A stretch of 64,000 nucleotides of DNA, taken from positions 282,058,850-282,122,849 of the forward strand of contig CM022303.1 of the NCBI GenBank assembly GCA_011799875.1. The letters run 5' to 3'. Under the pieces are notes generated by a model. It saw nothing but the letters and a program-made list of their open reading frames with translations, did not search any database and had not been told where the DNA came from. Numbering within the stretch: the first letter of the stretch is position 1; every line of letters starts with the position of its first letter. The translations under genes and the position numbers were made by a program. This DNA comes from Thinopyrum elongatum. Lineage: Eukaryota; Streptophyta; Magnoliopsida; Poales; Poaceae. This document shows positions 23,457 to 34,540 of the stretch, piece by piece.

Positions 23457-24689
23457 TGATACGTCTCCAACGTATCAATAATTTTTGCTTGTTCCATGTT
23501 GTTATATTATCATTCTTGGATGTTTTACAATCATTTTATAGCAACTTTATATCATTTTTTGGGACTAACCTATTGACATAGTGCCTAGTGCCAGTTGCTA
23601 TTTTTTGCTTGTTTTTTACTTCGTGGAATAGTTCACCATAGACCTACGGGTCCATAGGCAATAGCTATATGGCTTCCTCTCTCTCTTTTTATTCTCAATA
23701 CAATGGTCTCTTGGAGATCTATTTGATGTAACTCTTTTTTGCGGTGTGTTTGTTGGGATCCGATGAACTTTGAGTTTATGATCAGATCTATATCCATGAA
23801 TATTATTTGAGTCTTCTTTTGATCTCTTATATGCATGATTATTTATAGCCTCGTATTTCTTCTACGAATCTTTGGTTTAGTTAGGCCAACTAGATCAATT
23901 TTTCTTGCCATGGGAAGAGGTGCTTTGTGATGGGTTCGATCTTGCGGTGTTCTTTCCCAGTGAAAGAAGGGGCAACAAGACACGCATGTATCACTGCTAT
24001 TAAGGATAACAAGATGGGGGCTATTCCTACATGAATAGATCTCGTCTACATCATGTCATCGTTCTTATTGCATTACTCCATTTCTCCATGAACTTAATAC
24101 ACTAGATGCATGCTGGATAGAGGTCGATGTGTGGAGTAATAGTAGTAGATGCAGGCAGGAGTCGGTCTACTAATCTTGGACGTGATGCCTATATATTGAT
24201 CATTGCCTTGGATATCGTCATAATTATTCAATCTTCTATCAATTGCCCAACAGTAATTTGTTTACCCACCGTGTGCTATTTCTTGAGAGAAGCCACTAGT
24301 GAAATCTACAGCCCCCGGGTCTATTCTTTATCATATTTGCTTTGAGATCTATTATTATTCGCTTTTATTTTTAGATCTATTATCCCAAAAACCCAAAAAT
24401 ACCTTGCTGCACTTTTTTGTTACTTATTTTATTTCGCGTTTTATCGAGAGCTATTTATCCAATTTACCACAAATTTATCTATCTTTTTACCATGGAGGGA
24501 TTGACAACCCCTCTTACGCGTCGGGTTGCAAGTATTTGTTCTTTGTGTGCAGGTACTGTTTACATAGTGTTGCTTGGTTCTCCTACCGGATTGATACCTT
24601 GGTTTCATAACTGAGGGAATATCTACCATAGCTGTACTGCATCATCCCTTCCTCTTTGGGGAAATACCGACGTAGTTCAAGCGACATCA
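23457..24689 (+). mobile_element. Solo LTR of the TGATACG Athila-like family
   Basis: Starts TGATACGTCTCCAACGTATC and ends GCGACATCA, with LINE 3' noncoding sequence on both sides. The flanks TTGGC (23452-23456) and TTGTC (24690-24694) fit a decayed 5-bp duplication. It is 1233 bp against about 1575 bp for related LTRs, because roughly 380 bp are missing at about 23620-23632. Confidence 0.75.
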
Positions 24690-24790
24690 TTGTCCTGCTC
24701 TCCCAAGAATCCATGCCCCACCGACCACCAAAACGTGGGTGATGGGGGGGGGAGGTTATAGTGCTAGGGAGGGCAAAGAAAAAAGCAAAA

Positions 24791-25836
24791 TTACAGTGTT
24801 GTTTCTAGGAAGGAGGTGAGATAATCAGCCAGGGAGGGCTTAACCCTATGGCACAGCAAGGCTAAGTCAATCTTGAGTCTTTTTCTCCAAGAGGTAAATG
24901 TGTGTGGGATTCTCTGAAATATCACACCATCACGTTCTTTCCATATGCTCCAAGCCGACAACATGAAAATTTCCATGAACAGGGGGGAGTTCCATCTCTG
25001 TTTTCCAGCATGAATCAGTTGTAATCTATTCCCCCCAGCTATGCAGTTGATGCCAAGAGCATCCCAACATCTTTGGCTAAAGGGGCACGTGAAGAATAGG
25101 TGCTCTGTTTCCTCCACTTTTTGGGTGCATAAGATGCACTCCGTGTCATCACTAACTTTGTAGTGTTTTCTCTTCAACATGTTCTTTGTGTTGAATCTGT
25201 CCACAGGGAGTAACCATGCGAAGATCTTGATTTTCGTCGTACATTTGAATGTCCAGATCCAGGAGAAGGTCTTGTCCGCTATCATGTTTCTGAAGTAAAA
25301 GCCATAGTATTTTGCTGAGGTGTAGTTGTTCCCCCAGGAGCAAGTCCACACGTCTTGCGCATAACTGTCATGTGATGTCTCGGTGGTTAGCCCCTGCAGG
25401 TGCTGGAGTTCCTCTCGTGCTTGTGCTGACAGAGGAAGGTGGAAGCCAATCTGTATATTACTCATCGTCAGAAAATTGGCCACCGAGGCATCTTCTAGTT
25501 TGGAGAAAGAGAAGGCTCTCGGGAACGAGTCTTCCAATAATTGTTCTTTCCACGAGTCTTTCCAAAACTATGCCGTGGTTCCATCCCTGATACGCACCGA
25601 CATGATCCCTCTGTAAATATCACTGAGGTTCATAATATCCTGCCACCAAAAAAACCACATGTTTCTGTGGCGTGAGGCACCTTGTTGTCGTACTAGGTGG
25701 ACCAAACCAGCTGCACCCAGGGCATCTCGCGTTTGTTGTAGAAATTGTGCAAGAATTTCAACAAAAGGGCCGTGTTCAGGATTTTGATGTTCAAGATACC
25801 GAGCCCCCCATGATTCTTCGGTCTGCAAACCAAGTC
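24791..25836 (-). pseudogene. LINE ORF2 C-terminal part with zinc-binding RVT domain
   Basis: This continues the RT frame with shifts near 25836 and about 25550; remnants such as NHGGLGILN are split over two frames. The last frame (25537-24791, 248 aa) contains the zf-RVT region of plant LINEs: KIKIFAWLL, ECILC, EETEHLFFTCPFSQRCW and SAWSIWKERDG, with the Cys-His residues in place. It ends about 100 bp before the right boundary of the solo LTR. Confidence 0.8.
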
Positions 25837-27132
25837 CTAGGCTGCAAGAGCGTTGACAATCTCTCCCTGTTCATTTTTTTTGCGCCACATGCATCTTCTG
25901 CGGTTCTTGTCTAGGTGCTCAATCAGTTTGGGGGGGGGGGACTTTAGCCTGCACATGGGGTAGACCAGCATAGATGCGATTAGTGAGTTTAGGAGCGTCG
26001 GTTTACTGCCATGATCAAGCATGCAGAGGGAAGACGAGAGTTTGCATTCATTGCGTTCAACAAGTGGCATTAGGTCAGTCACCGACGACCTAGTAGTCCC
26101 CATCGGTAGTCCAAGATACGCGAAGGGCATAGTACCAATGGAGCATTGCCAGAGTTGAGATAGTTGAGCTACCATCTCCTCTTCCAAGTTAATGGGTACT
26201 AAAATGGATTTTTGGAAGTTTAGTTTGAGGCCAATGGAGTCTGCATAGTTGATCAGTAGTTGTTTCATGTCTTTGACCTGTTGTGGGCAAGCGGGCATTA
26301 GTAGGATGGCGTCGTTTGCGTATTGCACAACAGGGTAGTCAGTCGTTCCTCTAGCCGAGATCAGTAACTGAATTTTTTGCTGCTGGTACGCGTCATTGAT
26401 CACAGCTTGTAGTAGGTCTGCGACTAAAACGAATATCAGCGGCGAGAGCGGATCCCCCTGGCGCACTCCCCTACGGCAATGGAACCGACGACCCGGTACC
26501 CCATTGAGCAGAACTGATGAGGTGCCAGATTCAAAGATGCGCTTGATCCAAATTAACCATCGGTCATCGAATCCCATCTGTTTCATGATCTGTAACATGG
26601 CTGAGTGTTCAATTGTATCAAATGCTTTTGCGAAGTCTAGCTTGAGCAGGATGATTGGTGCACCTGATTTCTTGCATTGATATATGTATTCAAAAGCCCA
26701 TGCGAGGCAGTCCTGTATAGTTCGTTTATGCAGGAAACCGTACTGGTTTTTGTGAACGATTTTGAGAACAATTTTCTGTAGTCTGTTTGCCAAGATTTTC
26801 GTAATGATCTTAAGGCAGCAATTGAGCAACGTAATTGGTCTGAAATTATTCGCTATCTTAGGGGAGCCAATTTTTGGTATGAGAGTGATGAAGCTTGAGT
26901 TGATACTAGTCAGGTCCAGGTTACCCTCATAGAACTCGTCACATAGCTTGTAGAAATCCATTTTAATGAGGTGCCAGCGGGTTTTCAGGAATTGTTCGTT
27001 GAATCCATCCGGGCCGGGTGCTCTGTCATTGGGCATAGTTTTCACTACATCATCAATCTCTTTATGTGTGAATGGTGTTGATAGTACTTCTAGCCCTTCT
27101 ATCCGCTTGATGATTGACGGTAGATCAAATTT
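25837..27132 (-). pseudogene. LINE reverse transcriptase domain (5'-truncated)
   Basis: The frame is open from the truncation point at 27132 down to 25837, about 430 residues. Motifs in order: NDRAPGPDGF, FRPITLLNC, ILLKLDFAKAFDTIEH (catalytic block A), GVRQGDPLSPLIF, and QYANDAILL in place of the usual YADD block. One catalytic Asp is therefore replaced by Asn (GAT to AAT), which should abolish polymerase activity. FAYLGLPMG follows, as in plant L1-like elements. The domain makes DNA on nicked target sites in active LINEs. The Met at 27045 is internal and not the real start. Confidence 0.88.
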
Positions 27133-27387
27133 CTATATGATTTTGTAGGGATAGCGTTCTTTAGCATTCTTTATTTTAAAATGCATGATTTTTTGGTAGT
27201 ATGCCTGAGTGTTGATGTCTTTATATCAAATGATAGACTATTGCCTTGAATCACACGGACCTTAATATTTATACCGTAAAAGAGATTACATGATACACAT
27301 GTTAGGTAGCATTTCACATCAAAAATTCTGTATTTATCATTTACCTACTCGAGGACAAGCAGGAATTAAGCTTGGGATGCTGGTATG
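27133..27387 (+). other. Terminal internal sequence of element 2
   Basis: Aligns with 7369-7622 of element 1 and ends AATTAAGCTTGGGATGCT, the family polypurine region, followed by GGTATG and the LTR at 27388. Confidence 0.75.
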
Positions 27388-27675
27388 TGATATGTCCATT
27401 TTGCATCATGTTTTCCTACTGTTATTTAGGCCAACTCCAATGCGCGACCCCAAACGGACGTCCAGTTTGTCCGGATTTTGTCCGTTTGGGTGTGGCAATG
27501 GGGCCGTGTCCGCCTGGATTCGTGGATGCGTCGGCCGTGCACCCAACACACGGCCGCATTTCGGCCACATCTTGTCCGCGTGCATGCAAAAGTGAGTAAC
27601 AAAGGATGTAAAGCCGTGGCTGCGGTTCGCACTAGTTCACGCCAGCCAGCAACACAGCCGGTGGCCTACAGTCGA

Positions 27676-27845
27676 CGCCGGCAACAAAGCCAGCGGCCGG
27701 CACAGGAGCCAACCTTCAGAATGGACAAGTTTTGTCGCCGGCAACAAAGCCAGCGGCCGACACACTAGCCAGCCTTCAAAAGAGGCAAGTTTTCTCGCCG
27801 GCAACAAAGCCAGCGGCCGGCATAGGTGCCAGCCTTCAAAAAGGA
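27676..27845. repeat. 60-bp tandem repeat, three copies, inside the Harbinger element
   Basis: CGCCGGCAACAAAGCCAGCG recurs at exactly 60-bp spacing (27676, 27736, 27796), the last copy cut short at about 27845. Confidence 0.9.
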
Positions 27846-27878
27846 CCGCCATCGCGGCCATCACGGTCATTGTCTCAC

Positions 27879-28101
27879 CTAGATCATGCCGTCGTGAGCG
27901 AACATCTCCTTCTGCCGATTCGTGAACCAAGCCTTCCTCTCTGGTGACATGTTGTTCTTGTCGACGATCATGATCGCTAGTGCCACCTCCTTGGCTTTTA
28001 TGTCGGCATTGGTGGCCTCGATTCATCACGGGCTTCTTCTTCTTCGCCACAGGCTTCATCGCGGCAGGTGGTGGGTCGCCGGGATTCACGTCGTCGGCCA
28101 T
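27879..28101 (-). pseudogene. Harbinger ORF1 (Myb/SANT-like) fragment
   Basis: The ATG at 28101 opens a frame starting MADDVNPGDPPPAA, followed by a Lys-rich stretch. A one-base shift near 28023 moves the match to the next frame, which reads AKEVALAIMIVDKNN and ends at a TAG (27879-27881). This resembles the start of the DNA-binding ORF1 product that accompanies PIF/Harbinger transposases. It is too short and broken to be active. The family call rests on memory and on the surrounding element. Confidence 0.5.
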
Positions 28102-29928
28102 GGTGGACGGAGAGAGAGGGAACGCCGGGGGCGCGGGAGAGTGGAGAGCGGGGCGCGGGATAGTGGAGGGCGGGGCGCGGGAGGTTTTGGAGGGAAATTG
28201 GCCGGCTGTGCCACCAACGGGCGGGCCAGGGGAGGACAAGGGCGCGCGTCCCGTCCGTCCACGCACTGTCCGCTCGGCCGCAAACTCGGCTAAAACTTGG
28301 GCCGGGAATGGGTCAAAAGCGGACAGAAAACGGATAGCGGTCCGTTTGTGGCCGCGCGTTGGGAGGCCTGCTTTGTCTGTTTACCCCCAAACGGACGCAG
28401 GTGGATAGGATGGGGTCGCGCGTTGGAGTTGGCCTTATAGTGTTTTAATGCAATATAACAATTTGTGGAGTAATTCTAATGCTTTTTCTCTCATAATATG
28501 CAAGGTTTACACAAAGAGGGAGAATGCCGGCAGCTGGAATTCTGGACCTGAAAAAGCTATGTCAGAGATAACTATTCTGCACATCTCCAAATGAGATGAA
28601 ATTTAACGGAGAATTATTTTGGAATATATAAAAAATATTGGAATAAAGAAATACCAGAGGGGCCACCCAGGTGCCCATTAGGCACCAGGGTGCGCCACCC
28701 CCTCCAGGTGCGCCCTCGTGGGTAGTGGGGGCCCTGGCCCACCTCCGGTGCCCATCTTCTGGTACATAAGGTCTTTTGACCTAGAAAAAATAACAAGAGG
28801 ACTTTCGGGATGGAGCACCGCCGTCTCGAGGCAGAACTTGGGCAGGAGCACTTTTGCCCTCCGGCGGAGCGATTCCGCTGGGGGAACTTCCCTCCGGGAG
28901 GGGGAAATCGAAGCCATCGTCATCACCAACAACCTTCTCATCTTTGGGAGGCTAATCTTAATCAACATCTTCAACAGCACCATCTCATCTCAAACCTTAG
29001 CTCATCTCTTGTGTTCAATCTTTGTATCAAAAGCTCAGATTGGTACCTGTGGATGACTAGTAGTGTTGATTACATCTCGTAGTTGATGCTAGCCGATTTA
29101 TTTGGTGGAAGATTATATGTTTAGATCCATTATGATATTTATTACTCCTCTGATCTTGAGCATAAATATGTTGTGTGAGTAGTTACTTTTGTTCTTGAGG
29201 ACACGGGAGAAGTCATGTTGCAAGTAATCATGTGAATTTGATATGCTTTTCGATATTTTGATGATATGTATGTTGTGATTCCCTTAGTGGTGTTATGTGA
29301 ACGTCGACTACATGACACTTCACCATCTTTGGGCCTAAGGGAATGCATTGTGGAGTAGTTATTAGATGATGGGTTGCTAGAGTGACAGAAGCTTAAACCC
29401 TAGTTTATGCGCTATTCCGTAAGGGGCTGATTTGGATCCATATGTTTAATGCTATGGTTAGATTTTATCTTAATTCTTCTTTCGTAGTTGCGGATGCTTG
29501 CAAGAGGGGTTAATCATAAGTGGGAGGCTTGTTCAAGTAAGAACAGGACCCAAGAACCGGTCCACCCACATATCAAATTATCAAAGTAGCGAACACGAAT
29601 CAAACCAACAGGATGAAAGTGACTAGATGAAATTCCCGTGTGTCCTCGAGAATGTTTTACTTATTATAAGAGATCATTCTGGCCTGTCCTTTGCTACAAA
29701 AAGGATTGGGCCACCTTGCTGCACTTATTGTTACTATTGTTACTTGTGACTTGTTACAAATTATCTTGCTATCAAACTACCTGTTACCGACAATTTCAGT
29801 GCTTGCAGAAATTACCTTGCTGAAAACAACTTGTCATTTCCTTCTGCTCCTCGTTGGGTTCGACACTCTTACTTATCAAAAGGACTACAATTGATCCCCT
29901 ATACTTGTGGGTCTTCAAGACTCTTTTC

Positions 29929-29946
29929 TGGCGCTTTTGTCGGGGA
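29929..29946 (+). promoter_or_regulatory. Primer-binding site of element 3a
   Basis: TGGCGCTTTTGTCGGGGA, the tRNA-Asp type site with three changes, 11 bp after the LTR end. Confidence 0.75.
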
Positions 29947-30009
29947 GTGAAGCGCTCTTGGTAAGGAAAAATTTATATTACGTGCTGAAATTTACTGTCA
30001 CTTGTTACT

Positions 30010-30334
30010 ATGGAAAACAATCCTTTGAGGAGTTTGTTTTGGGGTATCTTCACCTTGATCGGAAACACAAAGAGTTGCCCCTCAACCTACTACACCTTCT
30101 GAAAATATTGGTTATTAAATTCCTTCGGGTATGATAGAACAACTGCTAGCTAATCCTTATGCAGGAGATGGAATGAAACATCCTGATATGCATTTGATAC
30201 ATGTGGATGAAATTTGTGGATTATTTAAGCTTGCAGGTTTACCCGGAGATGAAGTTAAGAATAAGGTTTTCCCTTTATCTTTTGGGGGAAAAGCATTGGC
30301 ATGGTATATTCTATGTGATGATATTGGAGCTTGG
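30010..30334 (+). pseudogene. Gag of element 3a, N-terminal part, interrupted
   Basis: Starts at the same ATG as the 3b gag (MENNPLRS...). An early TAA near 30116 replaces a Glu codon of 3b. The remainder reads MIEQLLANPYAGDG, GLFKLAGLPGD and GKALAWY, the core of a Ty3/gypsy gag. It breaks after GAW at the antisense LTR, and the frame resumes in phase at 34541. Confidence 0.85.
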
Positions 30335-30636
30335 TGTGACGCCCCCGGCCTAATCGTGCACTAATCATACACGCAAATGCACACGATCAAGCCTAAGGAC
30401 TCACGGGAAGATATCACAACACTACTCTAAAACATAAATAAAGTCGTACAAGCTTTATATTACAAGCCAGGGGCCTCGAGGGCTCGAATACATAAGCTTG
30501 CGAACAAGCGTCAGCGGAAGCATCAGATATCTGAGTACAGATATTAAAAGAGAAACAGAAAGGCCTATAGAAAGGCGGGGCAAAATAAAACACTACGATC
30601 GAAAGGCGAAGGCCTCCTGCCTGGGACCCTCCAATC

Positions 30637-30746
30637 CTACTCCTGGTCGTCATTCAACTCGTAGTAGTATCCATCCTCTGGGTAGTAGTAGCAGTCGAAC
30701 GACGAGGCATCTGTCTTAGGGGGCTCCGTCCTCTGGTCACGACAAA
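30637..30746 (-). other. Exon B of the LTR-embedded spliced frame (solo LTR copy)
   Basis: Begins after CCCATATCAG and ends at a TAG. It is 110 nt, as in the other LTRs, and encodes CYYYPEDGYYYELNDDQE at its end. Its phase fits exon A. Confidence 0.5.
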
Positions 30747-32338
30747 CTGATATGGGAAGAAGAGGAAAACAAAGCAACCGTGAGTACTCAGAAGTACTCA
30801 GCAAGCAAGGATCTACACTACATATGCAACATTTTCAACGGGAGGCTGTATATGTGGACTGGGCTGCAGAAATGCAAGAATAGAGAGAAGGCCTAGTCCT
30901 ATCGAAGACTAGCATCTTCAGCGGTCTTGCAGAAATAGAAGAGGGTAGAACAGTACAATATAATGTAGCAGTATCATTAAGTCTCATCCTCACCCAGAGA
31001 TCCTTTCTCGACTCCCTGCGAGAAAGCAATCCCATAGCCATACAGTCATCAACCTCATCCTGAGATCCCTTCTCGACTCCCTGCGAGAAGCAATCCCAGA
31101 GCCATAGTATCCAAGTATTTGGTTCTAAAATTGTATCAATCAGGATACAACTCCGAGTGTCCTTTACCGTAGGACCGGCTATCGATAGAAGTTTTCTTCC
31201 CTGCAGGGGTGCACCAACTTACCCAACACGCTCGATTAACTTCGGCCGGACACACTTTCCTGGGTCATGCCCGGCCTCGGTCAAATGACACATCGCAACC
31301 CTACCTACAGCTCAGCAGAGAGGTCCCCGCCGGTCTACATCCTAAGCGCAAGGGGGTCTTGGCCATCGCCCCTCACCCTTCGGGTCGTTGCGCACATGGC
31401 TCAGATCCAAGCACCACCGCAATTGCGCCAATCACTCCATGCCGCACTGCTGAACTGGACGTCTGACAGAGCTTTCGGCTGATGCATATGATGCAGAACG
31501 CCCATACTATGCCCACGTGATGGTTAGTGCTATCAGACCAGAGGCCTACTCGGATCAAATATCCAAATCGTTAATGGACTAGGGGCTTGCGGTAACGAGC
31601 AGAGACTCACGAAAGATGTGACCCTGTCGCCCCGTCTCGAGGACTTGCTGCAAGGGTTAAGAATGCCCGGCCGCGCCTCGTATTCACCACTCGGGCACCA
31701 CACTGGCACCCGTCTTCACAACACTCGCCTCTCAGGCGCACGCGGGTACCCCTCAGGGTCGACCCGCCTATCCAAGTAACAGTGTAAAGTCCAGTATCCG
31801 TGTGTCCATAACATCAGGGGAATCCGAGGTATCACCCTCGTTGGATTCCTACTCGATGTGTCTGTCAAGGTGAACTCGGAGGAATCACCCTCACTGGGTC
31901 CACACTTGAGGTGTTGTATGACAGCGTCGTTATCGGAAGCGGTGAAGGAGGAATCACCCTCGATGACCACGACCGAATAGCTACTCTACAGAGTTAACAT
32001 CAGAAGTGCTACAAGAGGTTTCACCCTCGGCACTCGATAGTAACGTTGCAGTGTCGTTATAACTAAGGGGGGGTGATGTGCGGTGTCGGGGCCTGGTCTT
32101 CAATCCCGTTGATCGGGTCTTCTGACGATCCAGCGCGGCAGTCGGGATAAGTGGGGTCACTGATAGGTCTCTACCCAGCCTATACTAAACAGTTTAGGGT
32201 ATGCAGGTAATTATCAACAGCAGGTTACAATAAACAGGCTATGCATCAGAATAGGTAAAGCAGTAGCAGCAGCAATTCTAATGCAAGCATGGGAAATTAG
32301 AATGGGCGATATCGGGATGATCAAAGGGGGGGGCTTGC

Positions 32339-32429
32339 CTGGTTGCTCGGCGGCAAGGGCAAGGTTGTCAATGGTGTCTTCGGGCTCCGGAGCTGCGTCG
32401 GCCTCGGGGATGACGTCGGTATCGGGGGG
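32339..32429 (-). other. Exon A of the LTR-embedded spliced frame (solo LTR copy)
   Basis: On the minus strand it is bounded by an AG acceptor (CTCTCGGTAG) and a GC-type donor (CAG/GCAAGC). It is 91 nt, the same length as in the other LTRs, and reads PPDTDVIPEADAAPEPED and onward in an open frame. Confidence 0.5.
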
Positions 32430-34540
32430 CTACCGAGAGAGAAGAGGGGGGGGGGGGGAAACAGTATAAATATAGAGCAAACATGAGCAACGCAAAGTAC
32501 GACATGACGTTATGCAGTGCCGGGTGTGTCCTAACGTATGGTTGCACGTCACCGAGGAAGGGGGAATCCATCCGGGAATGTTTTCCCGGTTCCGGACATT
32601 TGTCAGACAGATGACCGGAGAGGAACGGTTGCATGTTCGGATAGTTAGGGATGTGTGACGGACGAATGGACCGCGTATTCGAATTCGTCTCGTCGTTCTG
32701 AGCAACTTTCATGTACAAAGTTTTTCCATCGGAGTTACGGATTATTTAATATGATTTTCTAAAGTTTTATTAATTTCTGGAATTTATTTAATTAATTAAA
32801 TTCGAATAATCCAAAACAGTGCGGGGGTGACATCATCATGACGCAGTGCTGACGTTAGCAGTCAACAGTGCATTGACTGGGTCAAACCTGACGTGTGGGT
32901 CCAGTGGGACCCACCTGTCATTGACACAGTGTTAATCAGAGTTAGTTTAAACTTAATCTAAACTAAACAGTGGGGGTGGCCCACACGTCAGTGAGACATA
33001 CTAATCAAAATTAATAAAATTAAACATTTTAATTAGCAGTTAATTAACAGGGCCGTGGGGCCCACTAGTCAGACCAGTTGACCAGGTCAACGGTCAACAA
33101 TGGCCCCACGGGCCCACCAGTCAGGGGCACAGGGGTGGGCCAGGGGGATGCCCCCGTGGCAGCCACATCGGCAGGCCGGCCGGAGCGCCCCGGCGGGTGC
33201 CAGGGACGGCGGCAGAGCGCCGGCGAGCCGCGGGTTTCGCCTGTGGCCGGCCATTTGCGACGCCGCGGGCACCGTTGGGACCGCGCGAGCGCCGCGGTTC
33301 GGCTGGAGGTGGTGGCCGGGCCGGGGAGTGGCCGGAGCAGGGCCAGCGGCGAGCAGGGCGGAGCAAAGCTCCGGTGAGCGATGCGGGTGACGACTCGGTG
33401 CGAGTTAGCGCGTGATCTGGGCGTCGTTCGATGCAGCGAACTACGGCGGTTCGAACAGAGCGAGTGCGGCATCAAGACGGCGACCGAAATGGCCGGGCGA
33501 AGAGCGACCGCGGCGGCCGGAGCATGCGTACGCGGCGGAGCAGCTACGGCTATCGAGCTGGTGAGCAGAGAGCAGGGGAGGAAGGGGGGAGCCTCATAGT
33601 GGTTGTCGCCGTGTACGCGTGCTCGGGGGAGGGCCGGTGCAGCCGTTGGCGAAGAAGATCGCCGGCGGGGATCTGAGAAGGGGGCGGAGCAGCTGCAGTG
33701 GAGAAGGGCCCCCGGGCGTCGAATGGTGGTGCGGGGCGACGTAGTCGTGCGCGACAGAGCCGCCGGACAACACGGCGGCACGAACAGGCGACGGTGGCCA
33801 CGCCTACCACGGCCACTTGGACATGGCCGCGTCGGGTGCGGTGGGGAGGCAACGAAGAGGGAGAGGGAGGCAGCTAGGGCGTGTCCGCGGGGTCGGGGAG
33901 GGGTTCTTGTAGGCGCGGGTGGGCGCTGTCGACCGGGGAGAGGGGGGGGGGCCTGGCGCGGGCGTGCGCGTGCGGCGACAGCGGCTCGGCGGTGAACAGC
34001 GCGAGGTGGGAGGAGGCGCCAGGCGGGCTGGGCCGGCCACTGTGCTGGCCTAGGCCCAGCACAGTGGGCCTTTTCCCTTTTTCTTTTCTGTTTTCTCTTT
34101 TCTTTCTCTATTTTCTCTTTTCTTTTTATTTCAAAACTCTTTTGTAAAATATGAAAACTATCCCAATATTACCAGTGCAATATTAGGCACTGATATAAAA
34201 AGGTTTTGAGTCCAAACATTTTCACATGGATTTTATTTAATTAAAAAGGCATTAGATAGTGCTGTTTTGCTGCTGTTTCTATTTGTTTGAGTCATTTAGA
34301 TATTTTAGTTAACACTGCTGCTAATTTTTTATTTGCCTCTGGATTATTTGCAGCATGATGAGCATTTTTGTCCCTGGATTTGAACAACTGTTATTTTCCA
34401 CTTTAATTTTAATTTTGAATTTGACTTAGGAGTTGAAATGCAGTATGGTGCTAATGATGATTATGCACTATTAAACATGCTGACTTGTCATTATCAAAAG
34501 GGTGATTACTGTGGCTAACCACTGGGGGTGTTACACTTGG

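Larger units (their letters stand above)
23371..27132 (-). mobile_element. 5'-truncated LINE (non-LTR retrotransposon), minus strand
   Basis: The element reads from 27132 down to 23371. It starts inside the reverse transcriptase frame, so its 5' part is missing as in most LINE copies, and ends in a short A-run (TTGCTCAAAAAA on the minus strand). The flanks CTATATGGTTTT (23359-23370) and CTATATGATTTT (27133-27144) form a 12-bp target duplication with one change. A solo LTR (23457-24689) interrupts its 3' noncoding end. Confidence 0.88.
12839..27387 (+). mobile_element. Element 2: degraded Athila-like element, internal region with nested insertions
   Basis: The element 2 segments are 12839-14575, 21904-23370 and 27133-27387. 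They align in order with element 1 from the gag-protease junction to the polypurine region (AATTAAGCTTGGGATGCT, 27364-27381). Insertions are the 14576-21903 LTR element and the LINE at 23371-27132. The left part was cut by element A; the 3' LTR is either displaced or is the LTR at 27388 (see findings). Confidence 0.8.
27429..28434 (-). mobile_element. PIF/Harbinger-type DNA transposon, 1006 bp, non-autonomous
   Basis: The ends form a 24-bp terminal inverted repeat starting GGCCAACTCCAAYGCGCGAC, with one mismatch. It is flanked by TTA on both sides (27426-27428 and 28435-28437), the hallmark 3-bp duplication of this superfamily. It contains a fragment of a Myb-like ORF on the minus strand and a 60-bp tandem repeat, and no transposase. 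Confidence 0.88.
27388..29917 (+). repeat. LTR of element 3a (TGATATGTCC family), with a Harbinger insertion
   Basis: Starts TGATATGTCCATTTTGCATC and ends TTGTGGGTCTTCA, followed by a tRNA-Asp type primer site. Without the insertion it is about 1.52 kb. The left base context (GTATG) could be a target duplication, but the right end is not in view. Confidence 0.8.
30335..34535 (-). mobile_element. Solo LTR (4.2 kb) of the long-LTR chromovirus family, antisense
   Basis: On the minus strand it starts TGTAACACCCCCAGTGGTTA at 34535 and ends GGGGGCGTCACA at 30335. It is flanked by a perfect 5-bp duplication CTTGG (30330-30334 and 34536-34540). It matches the two 4-kb LTRs at 43571-54410 throughout, but with many substitutions and indels. 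No internal sequence remains, so it arose by recombination between two LTRs. Confidence 0.92.

Noticed and set aside
25312..25616. Plus-strand frames across the LINE (25312-25914, 26396-26680)
   Set aside because: They are shadows of the minus-strand reverse transcriptase and zinc-binding frames.
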